Shown: positions 36,143-44,544 of the stretch, piece after piece
Layout of the letters: each line of letters starts with the position of its first letter
Position numbering within the stretch: position 1 is the first letter of the stretch
NCBI GenBank assembly: GCA_020635205.1
Contig: JACKAE010000002.1
Span: 372,001 to 436,000, forward strand
Reading direction: 5' to 3'
DNA length: 64,000 nt
DNA from: Ignavibacteria bacterium
GTDB lineage: Bacteria; Bacteroidota; Ignavibacteria; OLB7
Notes under the pieces: generated by a model
Database searches by the model: none
Told to the model about the DNA's origin: nothing
What the model saw: the letters and a program-made list of their open reading frames with translations, nothing else
Position numbers and translations under genes: made by a program

Positions 36143-36508
36143 ATGCTTGAAGCTCTATTTGTAGAAATCTATCGCCTCGTTCACAAACATACGAGGCGGA
36201 GTGTTGCGAGGAGAAGGGAGATCGCAATGAGTATCCTCATGTACTTTTTGTTCCTCTCCCTTGCGGTGGCTACCTATTGGTTTATGAAGCTTGCCAGCAT
36301 CGAACTGTCCGAGTTACACGAACTTCTCAGTTATCTGATAGAGTTCGTGCTTATCTACTACATCTCGGATCGACTGGATTTTAAGGAATTCAATTGGCAC
36401 GATCCGAGCATTGCACTCAGCAGGGGAGGGAGAGCCATCGTTTTGTTCTGTCTGCTTGCTATCGTTGGGACGTTCGGCTATGCGATTGTGCGGAAGGTTC
36501 TGTCGTGA
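36143..36508 (+). CDS. small membrane protein, unknown function
   Basis: 121 aa with three hydrophobic helices (ILMYFLFLSLAVATYWFM; LLSYLIEFVLIYYIS; AIVLFCLLAIVGTFGYAIV). The charged HKHTRRSVARRRE segment lies before the first. It resembles the PsiE/phosphate-starvation-type small membrane proteins only loosely. Its stop codon TGA at 36506-36508 is immediately followed by the TATA end of repeat R1c, so the repeat abuts or may even have supplied the 3' end. Confidence 0.65.
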   Translation: MLEALFVEIYRLVHKHTRRSVARRREIAMSILMYFLFLSLAVATYWFMKLASIELSELHELLSYLIEFVLIYYISDRLDFKEFNWHDPSIALSRGGRAIVLFCLLAIVGTFGYAIVRKVLS

Positions 36509-36764
36509 TATACTCTCAGACGAAGGAACTGGGAGATGCTCGGAAGGCAATGGGTTGATCTTATTCGGTAAATCCGATTTTACGAATCTTGGTTGATTCT
36601 TCTCAGTGCGATTCCCTCACCCCCTGCCCCTCTCCCATAGTTGGTCAGATAATCCGAGAGTTTTCGTGGTGGGAGAGGGGAGCCGAAGCAGAGAGTTTCA
36701 CCACACCCGAGACTGGAAGTCGGGTGCTAATAGCAAGATCGCAAACTGTTTGTCCGCGTGTATA
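36509..36764 (-). repeat. dispersed repeat R1, copy c (256 bp, inverted)
   Basis: The reverse complement of R1, with TATA at both ends (tatactctcagacgaagg ... ttgtccgcgtgtata). It is closest to copy a: both keep the gaagaatca segment missing from copy b. It begins at the base right after the stop of the 36143 gene. Confidence 0.85.
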
Positions 36765-36796
36765 GTCAGACTTGTTGATTGTGCTATGAGAAGAAC

Positions 36797-37016
36797 TTAT
36801 AAGGCTGTCATGCCAGACGTGATAGGAACTTCCATTAACCCCCGACTTCCAAGTCGGGGGAGATCGGTCCCCGCGATTCCGACTCCCCTCTCCCATTCTG
36901 AGAAGAATAGATTGATCGGATGATACTTGGGAGAGGGGCTGGGGGTGAGGGATGCCCGAGATTACCGAAACAACTCGATGGCTCTATCAGACTCAACCGG
37001 ACTTCTCTATCGAAAG
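36797..37016 (-). repeat. dispersed repeat R2, copy b (about 220 bp, inverted)
   Basis: Reverse complement of R2a. It shares aatctcgggcatccctcacc, the paired cctctccca blocks and the cccccgacttccaagtcggggg hairpin. It is separated from R1c by 32 bp. It ends at the stop codon (37018-37020) of the large regulator gene. Confidence 0.82.
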
Positions 37017-37017
37017 G

Positions 37018-40000
37018 CTATGTGAGCCGAGACCTTTGCAATCGTTGATGCTCTCGGGTCCACTCATCGAACGGAATTCCAGAGATCCAAGGCTTCCCTG
37101 AAGAGCGTTGGGCTTCTATTTGTAGTTGAAAAAGCTCTTTATCCTCGCGAACAAAGAGAAGGGCTTTTACTGTTAACCGGGCTGCTCCGTCGAAATCCTG
37201 AACTTCTATCAGTTTCTTCGCAAGGTTGATCACCACTCCACGCATTCGGTTCTCATACTCCTCCCGAAGCTCTTCAAAAATTGGGTGGTAGAGTGAGTGG
37301 AAGAGAATATGGTACGTGACGCCGTCGAGAACATCGTGAAGCAATCTGAGTGCTTGTCCCGGGTTTGTCTGGATCAACTTCTCTTCGATTAGGCGGATAT
37401 GACGATAGTTCTCCAACAGGTCAATCCTCACAGAATCAAGATTCAGTCTCGGAATCTCTTCGCCCGAAATAATGGCGTTCTCTCCTAACAGATCACGCAG
37501 CCGATAGATTGCGGAGTTCAAACTATCTCTGCGATTCTTGAGATTCTCACTATCAATTCCTACCACCTCGAAAAACGTTTCGCGATCCATCCGGCTTCCG
37601 ATCAGCTCAGCCGCAGCCATTGCAGCAAGCAACCCCTTCTGTCGACTTCCCCGAAGTTTGATTGGCGTTCGATTAGGAAGCCTCACCTCTATCGATCCGA
37701 AGAGAGAAATCTCAACAACCTCACCTTTGTCATCTGATTTCGTCTGCTCACGCCGTCTCGCTCTAATCTCTTCGATTTGGGTGTTGAGAGAGTTGTAGAT
37801 GTTGGCTGAGAGTTGTTCCCCGAAATCTTTCAGGAAAATTGTGGCGAGAAAGTCGAGTCTCCGCTGGAGCAACCAACTGATTGTGGAGGGGAGGTTGTTC
37901 TGAATCAACGTAGTATATCCATCGCTATGCTGCTTGGTTCGCACCTGCACAGCATCGAAGAGAATCCGGCGATCAATAATGTGCCAGATATTAAGAATCT
38001 CATTTTCTACCCCCTCTGCTAACTCTCGCTCATCCTCTTCCGATAGTTCCCCACGTTCAAGGAAGAGGCGAATTCCCTCATCCAGTCCGCCGGGGCCAAT
38101 CTCGTAGCTCTTCGCAAGGTGAGCACCCCACTCCCGTTCCCCTCGAAGAATTGCCGCGTAGACGATCTCGGTTGCCACCATTCGGGCAGATGTCACACGG
38201 TTGTCGGCTTCGGCAATCCGCTCAACATACCGAGCCAGTATCTCTTCTCCCTCAGCTCTCTCAAGCCCAAGCAGCAGGCGACCGAAGAGCCTGATCTGCT
38301 CTGAGAGCCAGACCCAGTTCCACGATCCGTGAAGTCGTGAGTCATCTGCTAACAGGTCGGTTGCCTCTACCAGTTGATCGATTTGTCCAGAGTCTCTGAG
38401 GAAGACGATGTTTGCCGGGGATGCGAGAAAGCGTCGCGCGTGAGGGTTTACCTTCAACGCTTCATACTGCTCCGTTCGGAGTGCCAATTCCTCTCCCGAC
38501 CCGATAAGCGTAAGAAGTTTCGGGACAACTGTTGCTTGTAGCTTGGTTCGCAATGTGTCGGGAAGAGCTTCCTCTGCGGCAAGTGATTCATATTCCTTTT
38601 CAACGCGACGACGATATGTGTCGGGAAGATTTTGGCTCCAATGGCAGAGCGTTCCAAGCCACTCGATGTAGTTCGGGTGGAAGCGGAGATTGGGAAAACT
38701 CTCTCGAAGTTGGTTTACCTCACTCTCGATCTCCTTCCCAAGTTCAGGATCGTGAATGTCGGCAGGCTTCACGTAGTTGTAGTTGTTGCGGAGATACTCA
38801 ATCCTGAGTGCAGCTTCGATAAGGGTAGATGGATTGCGTGTGACTGCTTCCGATTCTCGAAGAAAGGATTCCGCTTCAGGAGTATAGGTATCGCGATAGA
38901 ATGTGTTGAGGCCAGCTAAAGCATAACGTCCCTTTAGTATGGCAACATCATCTTCTCCCTTCAATGATTCAGCCTCGAGAAGTATTGCAACTACGCGAAG
39001 GATGTCAATTCCGAGATTCCAGTCGGTTGTTGATGAGAGAGCTTTTGCGAAGTTGAGAGATGCAACAACAGTCTGGCGGAGTAGTGCGGAGGGGAGCGTT
39101 TGAACCTCGACGGTTAGTTGTTCTCTGTGCCGGAGCATTGCTTGCCACGGAGTGGTAGTAGCAATCGGCGCACTCACAATAATGGTGCAGAGGTCTTCGA
39201 TAGGAAGTTCTTCAACCTCCTCTAAAAGTTCTCGGTGGACTAAGCTGTGTGTAAAGTGGAGTTGGAGGTGGAGACTTTCAGGCGATCCGGGAAGGAGAGA
39301 GATTTTCTGATCCGTCCTGCTAATGATTCCCTCTGTAGACAATTGATCGATTATATCCTGATCCCCCGCTGCAATGAGAAGAGCACTCTCTTTAGAAAAG
39401 TACTCACCGAGCAGGCTTAGCCGCAACGCAGCCTTCCGCACCTCTGGGGACTGGTGTGCAATCATTCCTCCAACGAGTGATTTGGTGTTCTCCTTAACGA
39501 TTTCTGCAAATGCTTTCGTTGTTCTCAGTTTCCCCTCCTCGTCTTCGCGAATTCCTCCTAAGCGAAACGCAGCCCGGAATGCGGAGGCGATAGCCAAAGG
39601 ATTGCCGAGTGTTGAAGCTACCAACTGGTCCAGTTCTACTTCGGAGAACGTTACATGAAATACTTCAAAGAAGGTGGAGACTTTTTCTCGATCAAGTCCA
39701 GATATCTTCTCTATTTCGAAGGGGAAGCGCTGGATTACTCCACGCGCTGGGAAGTCGACCGGGCGGGCAGTGCAGAGAATGCCAACCGGTTCATCGGCGA
39801 GCGCGTCGAGGAGTTTGCCGAATTCGGCAATCGATTCTCCCACCATTTCGTGAAGGTCATCGACGACAACGATTGTGGGGCGAAGCCGAATGATGCGGCG
39901 AAGCACACCGCATACCGAAGCAAAGGTCTCTTCTGGAGTAGTTGTGAGAAGTCGGAGAACAGAGCGGCTTTGCTTCATTCCTTCTATTAAGAGAGGGAGG

Positions 40001-40269
40001 ATAGAGTGGGTTGCGTCGGGGACAAATCGGATGTAGATGTAGGCAAATTGTCCAAGGTTACCTATGATTTGATTGAGCAAATCAATATGTCGCACCACAG
40101 TTGTCTTCCCAATTCCGGCTTCACCCTCAAAGAGAAGAATACGAAGGTGGTCTCCTCGTAGAGTCTTAGTCCAGAAATCGGTGATTGGCAGCTCTAACTC
40201 GTTCCGTCCAATCATGCCGACGGAGCCTCCAGCGAGAAAGTCTTGAAGTGTGTGAGTCTTGAGAACCAT
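37018..40269 (-). CDS. large AAA/TPR regulator with C-terminal SARP/BTAD-like region
   Basis: 1083 aa. An N-terminal STAND-type ATPase has Walker A GEAGIGKTT at 49-57 and Walker B TIVVVDDLHE at about 131-140. A long helical, TPR-like middle runs to about 850. From about 852 a winged-helix OmpR/SARP-like domain is visible: ISLFGSIEVRLPNRTPIKLR, then RQKGLLAAMAAAELIG and the recognition-helix region LNSAIYRLRDLLGENAII. A BTAD-like TPR region follows to about 1060. In actinobacterial SARPs the DNA-binding domain comes first, so this order is reversed. It is predicted to be an ATP-controlled transcription activator. It diverges from the GH44 glucanase gene with a 150-bp gap and may control it. 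Confidence 0.82.
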   Translation of the reverse strand: MVLKTHTLQDFLAGGSVGMIGRNELELPITDFWTKTLRGDHLRILLFEGEAGIGKTTVVRHIDLLNQIIGNLGQFAYIYIRFVPDATHSILPLLIEGMKQSRSVLRLLTTTPEETFASVCGVLRRIIRLRPTIVVVDDLHEMVGESIAEFGKLLDALADEPVGILCTARPVDFPARGVIQRFPFEIEKISGLDREKVSTFFEVFHVTFSEVELDQLVASTLGNPLAIASAFRAAFRLGGIREDEEGKLRTTKAFAEIVKENTKSLVGGMIAHQSPEVRKAALRLSLLGEYFSKESALLIAAGDQDIIDQLSTEGIISRTDQKISLLPGSPESLHLQLHFTHSLVHRELLEEVEELPIEDLCTIIVSAPIATTTPWQAMLRHREQLTVEVQTLPSALLRQTVVASLNFAKALSSTTDWNLGIDILRVVAILLEAESLKGEDDVAILKGRYALAGLNTFYRDTYTPEAESFLRESEAVTRNPSTLIEAALRIEYLRNNYNYVKPADIHDPELGKEIESEVNQLRESFPNLRFHPNYIEWLGTLCHWSQNLPDTYRRRVEKEYESLAAEEALPDTLRTKLQATVVPKLLTLIGSGEELALRTEQYEALKVNPHARRFLASPANIVFLRDSGQIDQLVEATDLLADDSRLHGSWNWVWLSEQIRLFGRLLLGLERAEGEEILARYVERIAEADNRVTSARMVATEIVYAAILRGEREWGAHLAKSYEIGPGGLDEGIRLFLERGELSEEDERELAEGVENEILNIWHIIDRRILFDAVQVRTKQHSDGYTTLIQNNLPSTISWLLQRRLDFLATIFLKDFGEQLSANIYNSLNTQIEEIRARRREQTKSDDKGEVVEISLFGSIEVRLPNRTPIKLRGSRQKGLLAAMAAAELIGSRMDRETFFEVVGIDSENLKNRRDSLNSAIYRLRDLLGENAIISGEEIPRLNLDSVRIDLLENYRHIRLIEEKLIQTNPGQALRLLHDVLDGVTYHILFHSLYHPIFEELREEYENRMRGVVINLAKKLIEVQDFDGAARLTVKALLFVREDKELFQLQIEAQRSSGKPWISGIPFDEWTREHQRLQRSRLT

Positions 40270-40339
40270 TTCTCAGGTCGTCATTAGGTAGTACTTGTTG
40301 AGATTGGAAAAAAAACGTTCTCTTCTTCATTCTTTTCTC

Positions 40340-40385
40340 AATCGTCAGCGTAAGGGAATTGAATCGTCAGTTACGCTTCTATTTT
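40340..40385 (+). promoter_or_regulatory. candidate SARP-type operator and -10 of the GH44 gene
   Basis: Two direct copies of aatcgtcag start at 40340 and 40362, a spacing of 22 bp (two helical turns). The heptamer TCGTCAG resembles the direct heptamers bound by SARP activators. Nine bases after the second copy comes tatttt at 40380-40385, a possible -10. A related tcgtcat lies at 40278. The link to the neighbouring regulator is inference. Confidence 0.45.
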
Positions 40386-40419
40386 ATAGGTACGCCCGGA
40401 ACTTACCACTTAAAGAAAG

Positions 40420-42348
40420 ATGATTGAAGCAATGAAACGATCGATCCTGACGCTTATTCTCGCCTGCTTCCCGGCGGTTCTGTCATCACAGAATATCGAC
40501 GTAGACATCTCGGTTGATACCGAAATTGGATTCCCAATCAGTCCGCTTATTTACGGAGTCAACAACAGTGATAACCCGGCGGCGAACCTTGCATCGCGGC
40601 GGTTGGGGGGAGATCGGTTTACTACCTACAACTGGGAGAACAACGCATCGAATTCTGGTCACTGGACCGACGATCCGAACCAGGATCACATCAGCGACGC
40701 CTTCCTGACGAACTACGTTCCCTCGGCAAAACCTGCCAAGGCAATTACCGACTTCCACGACCAGTCAGTTGCGCGAGGAACCTACTCGGTGGTTACGCTC
40801 CCACTCGGCTACGTTGCGCGCGACATCAAGGGGGTTGTCGCTCCGGCTCAAGCCGTGCCAAATCTGAACCGCTGGCGGGAGGTGCTCTTGAACAAAGGTG
40901 CGCCCTTCTCCACAACTCCCGACACGAGCGATGCAGGGGTCTACACCGACGAGCTTCTCGCCTTCTTAATCGGCAAGTATGGTGATGCCTCTACCGAGAC
41001 TGGCATTAAAGGGTATGGGATCGGCAACGAGCCGGGACTCTGGTACGAGATACACCCTCGCTGTCACCCGGTGAAAGAGGGATATGCCGACATCTTCGAG
41101 ATGTCTGTCAACCTTGCCTCACTCATCAAGAGTGTCGATCCGGCTGCCGAGGTCTACGGTGGGGTGACGTACGGATTTGCCGAGATGAAAGATTTTCAGG
41201 GAGCACCTGACGCAGGTGACTACGCCAACTACAAGTGGTATATCAACGCCTACTTGAACGCAATGAAACTCGGTTCCGATCTTGCTGGCGTGCGGTTGGT
41301 AGATGTGCTGGACGTTCACTGGTACAGCGAGGCAGAGGGGAATGCGCCATATAGTGCGGTTGCTTGGTCGGGGAATGAGCCAGACATTGTGAAAGCGCGA
41401 CTTCAAGCACCACGTTCACTTTGGGATCCGACCTTTGTGGAGAAGAGTTGGATTACCGGAGCGCCAGAGCAGGTGGGGGGGGCTGATCGGTACAGCCACA
41501 CGATGGAAGTCTTCGGTGAAAGGGCAATTGCCTTAATCCCACGGTTGCAGGAGTCGATTCAGACCTACAACCCAGAAGTGAATCTCGCATTCGGTGAGTT
41601 TGGCTACGGTGGCTACGACCACATCTCAGGAGGCCTTGCGGTTGCCGACGTTCTCGGAATCTTCGGCAAGTACAACGTCTACTACGCAAACCACTGGGAC
41701 GACATCAACGGCTACGTTGAATCTGCCTACAAACTCTACCGGAACTACGACGGCGAGAACTCGACCTTCGGGGATCAATCGGTCTACAGTGAGACATCAG
41801 ATATTGAGAACAACTCAGTCTACACATCGCTCGACGGCGACGGAAATCTTCACATCATTCTGCTGAACAAGAGTGTGGAGAAGTCAATCGACGCGCAGAT
41901 TGCAATTGCCTCGAACAGCCAGTGGGAGAGTTTTGCGGGGTGGAGATTCAAAGGTGGGAGCACGCAAATTGAATCTGCTGGATCGGGAGAGATTGCCGAG
42001 AATCAGATGAGCGTGACTCTTCCGCCACTTTCGGCCTCACACTTCGTTTTGCAGAAGAAGACATCGTCAGTTCCTACCGCGGCAACAGCAGACCTTTCGT
42101 TTGAGGTCTTTCCCAACCCAGTCTCTGGAGAGGCAACTATCTCTGCTGAAGTCCCCGCGGGCGAAAGTGCTACTCTGCAACTTCTCGATCCGTTGGGAAG
42201 AGTATTGCGTACGTATACGTTCGACGATCTCTCCTCTAAACGCCTTCGATTTTCACTTGATGGCGATGCGTTGCCGAGTGGTGAGTATGGCTTGGTTCTT
42301 TCGTGCAAAGGGATGCGTCTCCTTCGGAACGTGGTGGTTGTACATTAG
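40420..42348 (+). CDS. T9SS-exported GH44 endo-beta-glucanase/xyloglucanase
   Basis: 642 aa (a second in-frame ATG at 40432 is equally possible). The signal peptide is SILTLILACFPAVLSSQ. GH44 features: FPISPLIYGVNNSD near the N-terminus, RLGGDRFTTYNWENNASNSG, the acid/base Glu204 in GYGIGNEPGLWYE, DVLDVHWYSEAEG and the nucleophile Glu393 in LAFGEFGYGG. A beta-sandwich follows to about 545. A T9SS type A sorting domain ends the protein (FEVFPNPVSGEATISAEVPA ... LLRNVVVVH). It is predicted to hydrolyse beta-1,4-glucan or xyloglucan outside the cell. It is divergent from the SARP-like regulator. Confidence 0.93.
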   Translation: MIEAMKRSILTLILACFPAVLSSQNIDVDISVDTEIGFPISPLIYGVNNSDNPAANLASRRLGGDRFTTYNWENNASNSGHWTDDPNQDHISDAFLTNYVPSAKPAKAITDFHDQSVARGTYSVVTLPLGYVARDIKGVVAPAQAVPNLNRWREVLLNKGAPFSTTPDTSDAGVYTDELLAFLIGKYGDASTETGIKGYGIGNEPGLWYEIHPRCHPVKEGYADIFEMSVNLASLIKSVDPAAEVYGGVTYGFAEMKDFQGAPDAGDYANYKWYINAYLNAMKLGSDLAGVRLVDVLDVHWYSEAEGNAPYSAVAWSGNEPDIVKARLQAPRSLWDPTFVEKSWITGAPEQVGGADRYSHTMEVFGERAIALIPRLQESIQTYNPEVNLAFGEFGYGGYDHISGGLAVADVLGIFGKYNVYYANHWDDINGYVESAYKLYRNYDGENSTFGDQSVYSETSDIENNSVYTSLDGDGNLHIILLNKSVEKSIDAQIAIASNSQWESFAGWRFKGGSTQIESAGSGEIAENQMSVTLPPLSASHFVLQKKTSSVPTAATADLSFEVFPNPVSGEATISAEVPAGESATLQLLDPLGRVLRTYTFDDLSSKRLRFSLDGDALPSGEYGLVLSCKGMRLLRNVVVVH

Positions 42349-42384
42349 TTCAATCGCGAAGGTTTTGTCGAGGCTCCTCGCCGG

Positions 42385-42415
42385 TTGTGATCTGTAGGTA
42401 GAGATTGTACTTTTG
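42385..42415 (+). promoter_or_regulatory. Bacteroidota-type promoter
   Basis: TTG at 42385-42387, 20 bp, TACTTTTG at 42408-42415. The lipoprotein start at 42456 is 40 bp downstream with its own aggag ribosome site. Confidence 0.55.
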
Positions 42416-42455
42416 TACCACCCTATGTGAAATAACCAATTAAGAGGAGAATCCA

Positions 42456-42932
42456 ATGAAATTGAATTCAATGTTATTGCTACCACTGATCGCAGTTCTG
42501 TTTGTTTCTTGCTCCAACTACGGCGAAAAGCTGGAGTTTAACAAGGGGGAAGTCTACTACACCGAAGGAATCTCACAAGAAATGGCTGAGAAGCTCGGAA
42601 ATTTTCTCGTGACATCAGGCTACTTTGATGGGAATCCGAAGTCGGTGCAGTTGACCAAAGATGGGGAGAAAGGATATCTCTTCCGAATGGTATTTCAAGA
42701 GGAGGCAATCAACGACCCGCAGTACGAACAGCTTGCGAAGATGTTCTCATGGCAAATCTCGCAAGAAATTCTCAGCGGTGAACCGGTAACAATGGAGTTT
42801 ACTGACGACACGTTCAAGACACAGAAGTCGATAGCTTTCGAGCCAATGCCACAGCCGCCGATGGAGGAGGAGGGAATACCACAAGATAGCATGGCAGCCG
42901 AGGGTGACCAGGATAGTAGTGCTGCCGAGTAA
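42456..42932 (+). CDS. lipoprotein with acidic tail, unknown function
   Basis: 158 aa. The ribosome site is aagaggagaa, 6 nt before the ATG. The signal and lipobox are MKLNSMLLLPLIAVLFVSC with Cys19. The segment NKGEVYYTEGISQEMAEKLG and the following GYLFRMVFQEE resemble no family I can name. The C-terminal 30 residues are Pro/Glu/Asp/Ser-rich and probably disordered. It is a single-gene transcript: its own promoter upstream, a hairpin downstream. Confidence 0.75.
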   Translation: MKLNSMLLLPLIAVLFVSCSNYGEKLEFNKGEVYYTEGISQEMAEKLGNFLVTSGYFDGNPKSVQLTKDGEKGYLFRMVFQEEAINDPQYEQLAKMFSWQISQEILSGEPVTMEFTDDTFKTQKSIAFEPMPQPPMEEEGIPQDSMAAEGDQDSSAAE

Positions 42933-42982
42933 GGCAGAGCTACTTGGTTTGAGTTGAGCAACCATACAGAGATATAAGGAGA

Positions 42983-43013
42983 GAGGGGAATGGTCAGTGC
43001 GATCATTCCCCTC
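42983..43013 (+). terminator. hairpin terminator
   Basis: 13-bp stem gaggggaatggtc / gatcattcccctc (one G-T pair) with a 5-nt loop and ccttccttt after it. It ends the lipoprotein transcript just before repeat R3a. Confidence 0.8.
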
Positions 43014-43020
43014 CCTTCCT

Positions 43021-43302
43021 TTAGAGCGTGTTGACAATTGACAGTGAGCTGATCGCTCTACCCTCGATGGAGGATCGCTCCTCTGGAGCTACGATCTCGC
43101 TTGGCTCCCAGTGCCCGGAGCTTCCGCTCCAGGCTACCAACGGCCCGCCGCGCTGCGGCTCTTCGGTAACGGTTCTGTAACGTCGCAGAGCGACCGTCGG
43201 TTGGTAGCCTCGTGCGTGAGCGCGAGGAATCCGACGATACCTCTGCCGTGGAGCACCAGCGGTGCGTCCCTTCTGGAAATCGGGATTGTCAACACGCACT
43301 AA
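43021..43302. mobile_element. MITE-like repeat R3, copy a (282 bp)
   Basis: The terminal inverted repeats ttagagcgtgttgacaat (43021-43038) and attgtcaacacgcactaa (43285-43302) match at 17 of 18 positions. The inside is GC-rich, with small palindromes such as ggagcttccgctcc. It is about 85-90% identical by eye to 61939-62215. It encodes no transposase and sits 4 bp before the stop codon of the 43307-44374 gene. TA lies at both ends. Confidence 0.8.
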
Positions 43303-43306
43303 GCAT

Positions 43307-44374
43307 TTACAGAGTGACCGAGAGAAGAGGAAAGAGAAGACTGCCAAAGTAGGAATCCGTTGTGAGCATCAGTCCAAACGAGACGTTCCTCCTGCCGAAC
43401 TTGTATTGCATGCCGAGAGAGAAGAGGAAGTCATTTTTGCTTCCCGACAGATTTACCCAGTTTTCCATAGTGAGCGCAAAGTTTTTGGAAGTGTGTAAAA
43501 CCCCTCCAAACGATACCAAGCTCAAGTATCCACCGAGCGTTGACTCCTCAGAGACGTTGTAGTAACCGAGTGACAGCATCCCCTTATCTGATTTACTCGA
43601 GAGAAGTCCATAGAAGAGGGGCATAATTTGGGGATTGCCAAAGACAGATGCCCGCCAAACCTGACTCTGCACCATCGATCCTGCCCCTGCGGTAAAGTAG
43701 AGATTCTCTTTCTGTAGAGTCCCCTCAGCAGTGAGGAAGAGTGGCCAGAGTGTCGGATCGTAGCTGTTGACAAATGCTCCCCCGCGAAGTGCAATGTGGT
43801 CGGTGATCCCATAGGCAAGTTGAGGGGAGGCAACTTCGATCAACGAAAATTCAAACTCCCCCTTTTTGAGGGGAACCGCCGTCGGGGAGAGAATAATTCG
43901 CCTTGAGGCTGTTGTTACGAATGCAGAGTCGAGAGGGGTTTCCAGAGAAAAGCTGTTGATGTCCGATATGGCAACGCTCCTAAATTCTCTCCTTCCCGTT
44001 TTGAACCGAATCTGATCATCTGTAACTCCGTCGAGGGTGCCAGTTACCTCGGTGGAGTCATCTGTGCGGACTACTAAGGGAGCACGCCGAAGGATTTCGG
44101 CGTAGAGAATGGACTCGTGTGATATCGTCGTATCTGTTCCATCCTCGAAGAGGATGCGACTCTTTTCCTCTTCTCGCCGCAGCAGAATTCCGACATGAGT
44201 TGTTGAGTCGGTGAAGGAGAATGATCGCACTCTCTGATAATCTTGCACATCTTGACTTTTCCCCTGGAGAGGGAATAGCAAAAAGAAGCAGGGGGTGGCA
44301 ACGATCACAAAGAAGATACTCCCACTACATATTCTCTCGTAGATAGAATGCAGAGTTTGAGATAAAAAGACCAT
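43307..44374 (-). CDS. predicted outer-membrane barrel protein, unknown function
   Basis: 355 aa. A hydrophobic stretch at about 17-38 (SIFFVIVATPCFFLLFPLQGKSQ) is the signal. Residues 45-145 hold short beta units (HVGILLRREEEKSRILFEDG; VTGTLDGVTDDQIRFKTGRR) that look like Sm/DUF-type small beta-barrel repeats. The C-terminal 200 residues alternate like a membrane beta-barrel (IALRGGAFVNSYD, LYFTAGAGSMVQSQ, FLFSLGMQYKFG). Repeat R3a lies just past its 3' end. I cannot assign a function. Confidence 0.65.
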   Translation of the reverse strand: MVFLSQTLHSIYERICSGSIFFVIVATPCFFLLFPLQGKSQDVQDYQRVRSFSFTDSTTHVGILLRREEEKSRILFEDGTDTTISHESILYAEILRRAPLVVRTDDSTEVTGTLDGVTDDQIRFKTGRREFRSVAISDINSFSLETPLDSAFVTTASRRIILSPTAVPLKKGEFEFSLIEVASPQLAYGITDHIALRGGAFVNSYDPTLWPLFLTAEGTLQKENLYFTAGAGSMVQSQVWRASVFGNPQIMPLFYGLLSSKSDKGMLSLGYYNVSEESTLGGYLSLVSFGGVLHTSKNFALTMENWVNLSGSKNDFLFSLGMQYKFGRRNVSFGLMLTTDSYFGSLLFPLLSVTL

Positions 44375-44544
44375 GGGTATACAAGTGAATGAATGAGAAT
44401 GATCGTGATCGCTCAGCCGATCCTAAGATACAGCGCGAGGAGAGATATAACGCTGCTATCTATCCTGCAACATCCTCTACCTACTCACCGTATGGCGGCT
44501 CCTTACTATCTTCAACGGAATTTTTTCCGAACAGACGACTGCCT

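Noticed and set aside
43111..43302. Open frame in R3a (GASAPGYQRPAALRLFG ...) with a similar one in R3b
   Set aside because: It spans the terminal inverted repeat and has no ribosome site or recognised fold. Conservation is explained by the DNA repeat itself.
44389..44544. 52-residue N-terminal extension of the NatA-like ATPase
   Set aside because: ABC ATPases of this type begin at the M at 44545, and the extension is Ser/Tyr/Pro-rich without homology. It might be a leader but is not supported.
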